Below, piece by piece: positions 1 through 4,635 of a stretch of 8,110 nucleotides of DNA. The stretch spans positions 1 to 8,110 of the forward strand of contig CAIQJD010000331.1 in the NCBI GenBank assembly GCA_903872005.1. Direction: 5' to 3'. Position 1 is the stretch's first letter, and every line of letters begins with the position of its first letter. The notes under the pieces are model-generated. The model was not told where the DNA came from and made no database searches. It was given only the letters and a program-made list of their open reading frames with translations. Origin of the DNA: an uncultured bacterium (GTDB lineage: Bacteria; Chloroflexota; Anaerolineae; JACIWP01). The translations under genes were made by a program, and so were the position numbers.

Positions 1-301
1 CGTGGCCGGCGGCCGCCAGCCAGGCCAACGCCAGCCGCGCATCCGGCGTTGCGGCGTAGGGGAAGTGGGCCGGCAGGCCGGGGACATCCTCGCGCCGGCG
101 CTCCCCGACGACCGCCACCGCCCCGCGCCGGATGGCGTCCAGCACATAGGCGTGGCCGTCGGTCGTCTGGCCGGCCACCGCTACAAACAGGTCGCCATTC
201 TGCACGGCCCGCGAATCGCAGGCAATGGCGCGGATGCCCAGGGGCGGCAGCGCCGGCGGCCGGTAGTCGGGAATGGCAGCAAGCAGCTCAGTTAAGATCA
301 T
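1..301 (-). CDS. murE: UDP-N-acetylmuramyl-tripeptide synthetase MurE, N-terminal part (3' end outside window)
   Basis: MurE is the cytoplasmic Mur ligase that adds the third amino acid of the peptidoglycan stem peptide to UDP-MurNAc-L-Ala-D-Glu with ATP. Only the first 100 codons are visible; the gene runs off the left edge. The protein opens MILTELLAAIPDYR, then shows the hallmarks of the Mur N-terminal UDP-binding domain: DSRAV at residues 29-33, GDLFVA at 36-41, DGH at 48-50 and a GAVAVVGE stretch at 60-67. The ATP-binding P-loop and ligase domains lie beyond the window. ATG at 299-301 is chosen because GAGG (minus strand, 307-310) precedes it by 5 nt. It lies 105 nt downstream of the oxidoreductase gene in the same direction, with a palindromic element between them and no obvious sigma70 promoter of its own. 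MurF shares this domain, but the opening LLAAIPDYR and the DSRAV...GDLFVAVAG pattern fit MurE better. Confidence 0.86.
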   Translation of the reverse strand, partial: MILTELLAAIPDYRPPALPPLGIRAIACDSRAVQNGDLFVAVAGQTTDGHAYVLDAIRRGAVAVVGERRREDVPGLPAHFPYAATPDARLALAWLAAAGH

Positions 302-326
302 CGCGGCCTCACAGGGGCGCTGCTCC

Positions 327-386
327 CGTAGCATCGGGCCTGGTGCCCGTCCTAACCCTTCGGACGCCCACAAGGGGGATGCTACG
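327..386. repeat. 60-bp inverted-repeat element in the murE leader
   Basis: CGTAGCATC at 327-335 and GATGCTACG at 378-386 form a perfect 9-bp inverted repeat around 42 nt. Inside it, two smaller hairpins can be drawn: GGGC/GCCC (336-339 with 345-348, 5-nt loop) and CGTCC/GGACG (348-352 with 362-366; the two compete for base 348). An alternative is CCCTT/AAGGG (356-360 with 372-376). Read on the minus strand this would be a branched RNA placed between the oxidoreductase stop and the murE start, ending about 25 nt before that start. No run of T follows on either strand, so it is not a standard intrinsic terminator. It matches no riboswitch class that I recognise. It could be a cis-acting RNA leader, a protein-binding palindrome or a dispersed repeat. 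The palindrome is certain; its role is unknown. Confidence 0.6.
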
Positions 387-406
387 CGACGCCGGCGCGC
401 ATCCCA

Positions 407-1375
407 TCAACCTTCGTAGGACTCCACGATCCGATAGATCACTTTCAGCGTTTCCAGCCCGTCCTGGGCCGTCACTACCGGCGCAGCCTTGCCATCCACC
501 GCATCGAGGAAATTCTGAATCTCATCCCGATAGGGGTTATCGTAGTCGGCCGGCCGCACGTGAACCTTCTCGCATTTGCCTTCGTCGCCCTGGCAGAAAT
601 CCAACGTGTCCATGCCGGTATCGTAGTAGATCCGGCCGCCGTCGCCAAAGATCTCGATCTCGCGCTTGCCCGGCTTCACCACATAGTCGTAGTGCGCGGC
701 CGCGGTCGGCCCGCCGGCGAACTGGAGCGCGATGTCAATCACGTTGGGCGAGATGACATGCTCGCGCCGGCCCAGGGTCGCCGCCACCGCTTTGACCTGC
801 GTGACATCGCCCATGTACCAGCGCAGATAGTCCAGCTCGTGGGCATAGTCCAGCAACAGGGCCGCCTTCTCGTAACGCCGATAATCGGTGCGCGCCACTT
901 CCAGGGAGCGATAGCCTTGCACCGAGGCGCGCGCCGCCACGACGACACCCAGCTTGCCCTCCTGAATGGCCCGCTTGATGAACTGCATGCCGGGAAACCA
1001 GCGCAGGGTATGACCCAGCAGGAAGGTCCTGCCCGTCGCCTCGACCGCGTCCACGATGGCCTGGCCGGCTTCCACCGTATCGGCCAGCGGCTTCTCGCAC
1101 AAGACGTGCGCGCCGGCGTGGAGCGCGTCCACAGCCACCGGCGCGTGCAGCCGGTTGGGCGTACAGACCCACACGAAGTCAGGATGTTGGGCCAGGCCGG
1201 CCTTGTAGTCCGTGAACTCACGCGTGACAAGGACCTTCTGGCGCGTCTCGATGAGATTCTTCTCGACGGGGTCGCAAGCCCACACGTCTACATCGCCGCG
1301 TTCGCCCAACAGGCGCGCATGGCGCTGTCCGATGGAGCCACAACCCACCACCAGAGCGGAGCGTTTGGCCGTCAT
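407..1375 (-). CDS. Gfo/Idh/MocA-family NAD(P)-dependent oxidoreductase
   Basis: A cytoplasmic dehydrogenase of 322 residues, typical length for the family, which oxidises or reduces hydroxyl/keto groups of sugars, inositols and nucleotide sugars. The N-terminal Rossmann fold shows the dinucleotide loop VVGCGSIGQRHARLL (residues 9-23) and an acidic D35 after strand 2, which favours NAD over NADP. CEKPL at 93-97 holds the family's conserved lysine (K95). LDYAHELDYL at 175-184 corresponds to the substrate-binding D...H segment of the C-terminal alpha/beta domain. GxGSIGxRH is common in enzymes found in sialic/legionaminic-type and other surface-sugar clusters, so a nucleotide-sugar substrate is plausible but inferred. 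ATG at 1375 is preferred over the in-frame GTG at 1396 because that GTG overlaps the ribosome-binding sequence. The gene is divergent from the MFS transporter across 144 nt and is followed by murE after 105 nt. The exact substrate cannot be read from the sequence. Confidence 0.88.
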   Translation of the reverse strand: MTAKRSALVVGCGSIGQRHARLLGERGDVDVWACDPVEKNLIETRQKVLVTREFTDYKAGLAQHPDFVWVCTPNRLHAPVAVDALHAGAHVLCEKPLADTVEAGQAIVDAVEATGRTFLLGHTLRWFPGMQFIKRAIQEGKLGVVVAARASVQGYRSLEVARTDYRRYEKAALLLDYAHELDYLRWYMGDVTQVKAVAATLGRREHVISPNVIDIALQFAGGPTAAAHYDYVVKPGKREIEIFGDGGRIYYDTGMDTLDFCQGDEGKCEKVHVRPADYDNPYRDEIQNFLDAVDGKAAPVVTAQDGLETLKVIYRIVESYEG

Positions 1376-1387
1376 GATAATACGATT

Positions 1388-1394
1388 CCTCCTC
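1388..1394 (-). promoter_or_regulatory. Ribosome binding site of the oxidoreductase gene
   Basis: The minus strand reads GAGGAGG here, a near-perfect Shine-Dalgarno sequence. It overlaps the GTG codon at 1394-1396, which argues against that GTG as the start. The gap to the ATG at 1373-1375 is 12 nt, longer than usual. The in-frame ATT codon at 1379-1381 would sit at the ideal 6 nt. ATG remains the likeliest start, but initiation at ATT cannot be excluded. Confidence 0.6.
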
Positions 1395-1433
1395 ACTCTT
1401 CGCGCACATCGCGATTGCTATGCTGGCCTGACC

Positions 1434-1461
1434 ATTGTAACACGCGCCGGCAAATAGACAA
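1434..1461 (-). promoter_or_regulatory. Candidate sigma70-type promoter for the oxidoreductase gene
   Basis: On the minus strand, TTGTCT (1456-1461; 4 of 6 bases of TTGACA) is followed after 16 nt by TACAAT (1434-1439; 5 of 6 of TATAAT). Transcription would begin near 1427 and leave a leader of about 50 nt before the ATG at 1375. The -35 box overlaps that of the opposite promoter almost completely. The -35 match is weak, so confidence is moderate. Confidence 0.4.
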
Positions 1462-1483
1462 AAACGCCAAAAGCAGGTATCAT
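1455..1483 (+). promoter_or_regulatory. Candidate sigma70-type promoter for the MFS transporter gene
   Basis: TAGACA (1455-1460; 5 of 6 of the -35 consensus), a 17-nt spacer and TATCAT (1478-1483; 5 of 6 of the -10 consensus). Transcription would begin near 1490, giving a leader of about 30 nt with its Shine-Dalgarno at 1511-1514. Spacing and position are what a housekeeping promoter requires, and the surrounding 1451-1483 stretch is A-rich against the GC-rich background. Confidence 0.58.
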
Positions 1484-1519
1484 CCCGCCTGCAGTTCATC
1501 ACAGTCTGACGAGGTTCCT

Positions 1520-2713
1520 ATGGCAGCCGAAAACTTGCCGGCGCCCGGTGCGAGCGCGGCTTCTCAACGTGGTTCCAACATCGGGGCAGTGTTGGCAATT
1601 GGGTCGGCCCACCTGCTCCACGATACGTTTTCGGCCTTCCTGACCCCGCTCTTGCCCTTGCTCATCGCCAAGCTGTCGTTGTCGCTGACCATCGCCGGCT
1701 CGCTGACCCTCTTCGCCGGCCTTCCCTCGCTCTTCCAGCCCTTCATCGGCCATCTGGCCGAGCGGGTCAATCTGCGCTACGTGGTCTTCCTGTCGCCGGC
1801 CGTCACGGTGATCATCATGAGCCTGCTGGGCCGCGCGCCCAATCTGGGCATCCTGATCCTGATGGTCATGATCTATGGGGTCAGCTCCGCCTTCTTTCAC
1901 GCGCCGGCGCCGGCCATGGTCAGCAAGCTTGCCGAGCCGCGCCTGGGGTTGGGCCTGAGCATCTTCACGACCAGCGGCGAGCTGGCCCGCACCATCGGCC
2001 CGCTCCTGATCGCCGGGGCCGTCTCCTGGTGGACGATGGAGGGCATCTATCGCCTGGCGATCCTGGGATTCATCATCCCGGCGCTCCTCTACTGGCGCTT
2101 GCGCGGGGTGGACTTGCATCCGGCCGGCCCGACGCGCGCCAGCCTCGGATCGGTCTTGCAGGCGATGCGCCCCATGTTGCCGGGGCTGGTCCTGGTATTG
2201 ACCTGCCGGGCCTTCCTCATCTCCTGTATGGTCACGTTCCTGCCCACGTTCCTGACTTCTCGCGGCGTCGCGTACGGACTGGCAGCCGGCTCCGTCTCGG
2301 TGGTCGAGCTTGCCGGCGTGATGGGAGCCATGTCCGGCGGGCCGATCAGCGATCGCTGGGGCCGGCGCATCTATCTGATGACAGCCTTCGCCTTCACGCC
2401 GCTGGCATTTCTCGGCTTTATGGCGTTTCAAAATTGGGTGGCGCTGGTCTTCTTATTGGTAGCTGGCTTCTTCGGCATCTCGACGCAACCGGTGATCATG
2501 GCGCTGATCCAGGAGCGCCATGCCGCGCAGCGCGCCACGGCCAACGGCGTCTTCATGGCCGTGACCTTCACAGTCAGCTCGCTCAGCTCCCTCGCCATCG
2601 GCTCCATGGGCGATACCTGGGGCTTGCAAGTCGCCTTCGTGGTCAGCGCCGTCATCGGCCTGTTCGGCATCCCCTCCTGCATCTTGCTAACGCGCCGGCC
2701 GGCCGCAGCTTAG
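1520..2713 (+). CDS. MFS transporter, fosmidomycin-resistance (Fsr)-like
   Basis: A 397-residue inner-membrane protein with the hydrophobic pattern of a 12-helix major facilitator. The first helix holds HLLHDTFSAFLTPLLPLL (residues 31-48), the H...D...FLxPLLPLL pattern of Fsr-type MFS proteins. It is followed by a P-S-L-F-Q-P-F-I-G loop (69-77) and by FHAPAPAMVSKL (126-137), which corresponds to the FHPEG..LV region of Fsr. The central MFS motif A between the two halves is GPISDRWGRRI (274-284); the matching loop in the first half is degenerate (GHLAERVNLR, 77-86). The start is ATG at 1520 with GAGG at 1511-1514, 5 nt upstream; the frame stays open further upstream, but that stretch is antisense to the oxidoreductase. 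It is the only plus-strand gene, divergent from the oxidoreductase and convergent with the LmbE-like gene, whose stop codon it overlaps. It is likely a proton-coupled efflux carrier; the substrate (drug, sugar or metabolite) is unknown. Confidence 0.9.
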   Translation: MAAENLPAPGASAASQRGSNIGAVLAIGSAHLLHDTFSAFLTPLLPLLIAKLSLSLTIAGSLTLFAGLPSLFQPFIGHLAERVNLRYVVFLSPAVTVIIMSLLGRAPNLGILILMVMIYGVSSAFFHAPAPAMVSKLAEPRLGLGLSIFTTSGELARTIGPLLIAGAVSWWTMEGIYRLAILGFIIPALLYWRLRGVDLHPAGPTRASLGSVLQAMRPMLPGLVLVLTCRAFLISCMVTFLPTFLTSRGVAYGLAAGSVSVVELAGVMGAMSGGPISDRWGRRIYLMTAFAFTPLAFLGFMAFQNWVALVFLLVAGFFGISTQPVIMALIQERHAAQRATANGVFMAVTFTVSSLSSLAIGSMGDTWGLQVAFVVSAVIGLFGIPSCILLTRRPAAA

Positions 2714-3588
2714 CGACGCGGCGCATCGGGGGCCAAAAATACGTCGGTGCGCGCCCGCTTCTCACCTTCCATCTCGTTGGCGCGCTGCGTCGCCCACGGC
2801 CCAAGCGGCAGGTGATAGTAAAGCGCCGGCCGGTAGCTGATGAACGCCTCGGCATACGCCACGCCCATGAAGCGTCCGAACGCGCCATCCACACCCTCGG
2901 CGCGTTTACGCGCGTACGCGCCCTCGTACTGCTGGCTCTTCAGACAATCGAGCGCCTGCACCTTCTGCACGATGGTATCCGTGATGTCAATGTAGACGTC
3001 GGGATGGGCAATTGGCTCGGCCCCCAAGATGGTCGCGCGATGCAGACCGATGGGCGTCGCCATGAAGAAGACCTGCGTCACACGCCAGGGCGTATTGCTG
3101 TCGCCGCGCCCCACGCCGCCGGCCGCATCAATAGCGAAGATGCTGATCTGGCCGGCGATGGCATGCTGATTAGCGATGCCGCCATTCTCATAGGGATAGT
3201 GCGTGATGACGATGTGCGGGCGCACCGCCCGGATCAGGCGAGCGGTCGCCTCCACCAGCTCCTCCGTGACCATCATCACCGCGTCGGTATAGGTCAAGAA
3301 GCGCACATCGGTGATACCCAGGATGGCGCACGCCGCGCGCACCTCGGCATGTTTCACCCGCGTGCGCTCTTCAATGAGCGCGTCCAGTTCCTCAGCCGGC
3401 ACGACCTTGTTCCGCAAGCCTTCCGCAATGACCACGTCATGGATACGCGCCCCCTGGGTCAGCGCCAGAGCCGTCACCATGTCGCCGCGCGCGATATGGT
3501 GCGCCAACGTGCCGCCGGCATTGTCGAATACATCGGCCGGATGCGCCCCGATCACCAGGATGCGTAGCTTCTCCTCTTCCACCGTCAT
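2710..3588 (-). CDS. PIG-L/LmbE-family N-acetylglucosaminyl deacetylase homologue
   Basis: A 292-residue soluble Rossmann-like protein. Family members remove the N-acetyl group from GlcNAc-containing lipids or glycosides with a zinc ion. The first motif is VIGAHPADVFDNAGG (residues 12-26). By comparison with MshB (HPDD), H16 and D19 are the expected zinc ligands, but the catalytic-base aspartate is Ala18. The likely third ligand is H142 in NQHAIAG; YAEAF at 245-249 is a usual family C-terminal motif. So the metal site looks intact while the usual base is missing: either another residue acts, the chemistry differs, or the protein binds without hydrolysis. ATG at 3588 lies 3 nt after the GT2 stop, with AGGAG 10 nt upstream, so translation is probably coupled. 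It is the last gene of the glycan operon, which suggests action on a GlcNAc-like residue of that glycan (inference). Its TAA stop overlaps the convergent MFS stop. Confidence 0.86.
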   Translation of the reverse strand: MTVEEEKLRILVIGAHPADVFDNAGGTLAHHIARGDMVTALALTQGARIHDVVIAEGLRNKVVPAEELDALIEERTRVKHAEVRAACAILGITDVRFLTYTDAVMMVTEELVEATARLIRAVRPHIVITHYPYENGGIANQHAIAGQISIFAIDAAGGVGRGDSNTPWRVTQVFFMATPIGLHRATILGAEPIAHPDVYIDITDTIVQKVQALDCLKSQQYEGAYARKRAEGVDGAFGRFMGVAYAEAFISYRPALYYHLPLGPWATQRANEMEGEKRARTDVFLAPDAPRR

Positions 3589-3591
3589 CTC

Positions 3592-4635
3592 TCATCCACT
3601 CCTTTGCTCCCCATCCGGGGTATGCGCTGCCGCCGGCCGACGCGCCCACAAGGCCGGCGCGACGCCGGCCAGGAAACCGACGCCCCAACACCCATGCATG
3701 ACCACAAACGCCGCCGGCAGGAGCGCCGCCGGCCAGCCCCCTGCCCGGCCGGCGCGCAACGAGGCCGTCAGCGTCAAGCCGGCATAGCCGGCCAGCATGA
3801 CCAGTAACGGCAGCCATACGCCGCACGCGGCCAGGACTACGCCGGCCGCCAGGGCCAGCAGCGCGGCCGGCGCGACCAGGTGGCGCGGCAAAGCGGAATC
3901 CGGGTGCAGCCGTATCACGCGCGCCTTCCAGAAGCCGTAACGCAGGTATTGCTGCCCCAACGCGCCCCAAGAGCGTCGAGCGAAGGTCTGCGAGCGCACA
4001 TCGGGATCGCACCAGATAACCCAACCGGCGCGCCGCAGGCGATAGTTGAATTCATAGTCTTCGTTGGCTCCCAACGTCGCGTCGAAGCGCCCCACGCGCG
4101 TCAGGTCACGCCGGCGATAGGCGCCCAGATAGACCGTATCCACGCCGCGCGGGCGCGTCGCGTAACGAAACGGCGACCCGCCCATGCTGAACGGCGAGCG
4201 CAGCGCCAGGGCAATCGCCTGACCTACAACCGTCTCGCCAACGGCGTCAAACGGCCCACCGGCGTCGCCGATCTCCGGCTTCTGCGCCAACCACCCAATG
4301 CACCGCGCCGCGTAGTCCGGGGCGATCAGGGTGTGGGCGTCTACCCGTAGGATGATGTCGCCGCTGGCCGCGTCCAGACCCACATTCATGCCGCCGGCGG
4401 CATTGCGCTGCGGATTCTCCAACACGCGGATGCGCCCATCGCGCCGGCCGAACTCCTCGGCAATCTGGCGCGACCGATCCGTGGAGCCGCCATCCGTCAG
4501 CAGGATCTCCATGCGCGCCGGCGGATAGGTCTGAGCCAGAACCGCCTCCAGGCACAAGGCCAGATGCGCTTCTTCGTTCAGAAACGGGATGATGACGGAC
4601 ACGGTCGGCAACGGCTGCTCAGCGTTCACGGTCAC
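3592..4635 (-). CDS. GT2 glycosyltransferase, ExoA-like, membrane-anchored
   Basis: A 347-residue inverting glycosyltransferase of GT-A fold that transfers a sugar from a nucleotide donor to a lipid-linked acceptor on the cytoplasmic face. Residues 11-22 (TVSVIIPFLNEE) are the classic GT2 start. LLTDGGSTDRS (45-55) binds the nucleotide, RVDAH (97-101) is the DxD-type metal site, and NEDYEFNYRLRRAGW (191-205) carries the ED catalytic motif. QQYLRYGFWK (228-237) corresponds to the QxxRW region as found in ExoA-type enzymes. Three membrane helices follow, at about 252-272, 274-292 and 302-326. ExoA adds the second sugar in succinoglycan assembly; the donor here cannot be predicted. The start is GTG at 4633-4635, overlapping the TGA of the upstream gene as GTGA, with GAGAG just before it. 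A second GTG two codons later is possible. Confidence 0.9.
   Translation of the reverse strand: MTVNAEQPLPTVSVIIPFLNEEAHLALCLEAVLAQTYPPARMEILLTDGGSTDRSRQIAEEFGRRDGRIRVLENPQRNAAGGMNVGLDAASGDIILRVDAHTLIAPDYAARCIGWLAQKPEIGDAGGPFDAVGETVVGQAIALALRSPFSMGGSPFRYATRPRGVDTVYLGAYRRRDLTRVGRFDATLGANEDYEFNYRLRRAGWVIWCDPDVRSQTFARRSWGALGQQYLRYGFWKARVIRLHPDSALPRHLVAPAALLALAAGVVLAACGVWLPLLVMLAGYAGLTLTASLRAGRAGGWPAALLPAAFVVMHGCWGVGFLAGVAPALWARRPAAAHTPDGEQRSG

Noticed and set aside
327..386. Intrinsic terminator for the oxidoreductase gene
   Set aside because: The loop is 42 nt long and no T-rich tract follows on the minus strand.
49..756. Long plus-strand open frame across the murE start, the gap and the oxidoreductase 3' end
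   Set aside because: Arg/Pro/Ser-rich low-complexity product opposite two recognisable genes; a by-product of high GC.
1394..1396. GTG as the start of the oxidoreductase gene
   Set aside because: It overlaps the ribosome binding sequence and would add seven residues (MRRNRII) before the normal Rossmann start.
1520..2713. A true fosmidomycin resistance determinant
   Set aside because: Family resemblance does not establish the substrate; Fsr-like MFS proteins are common and mostly uncharacterised.
2029..3567. Plus-strand open frame of 512 codons covering the MFS 3' half and antisense to the LmbE-like gene
   Set aside because: Its reading overlaps a well-supported MFS frame and is the mirror of the LmbE-like gene; no family motif is visible in the product.
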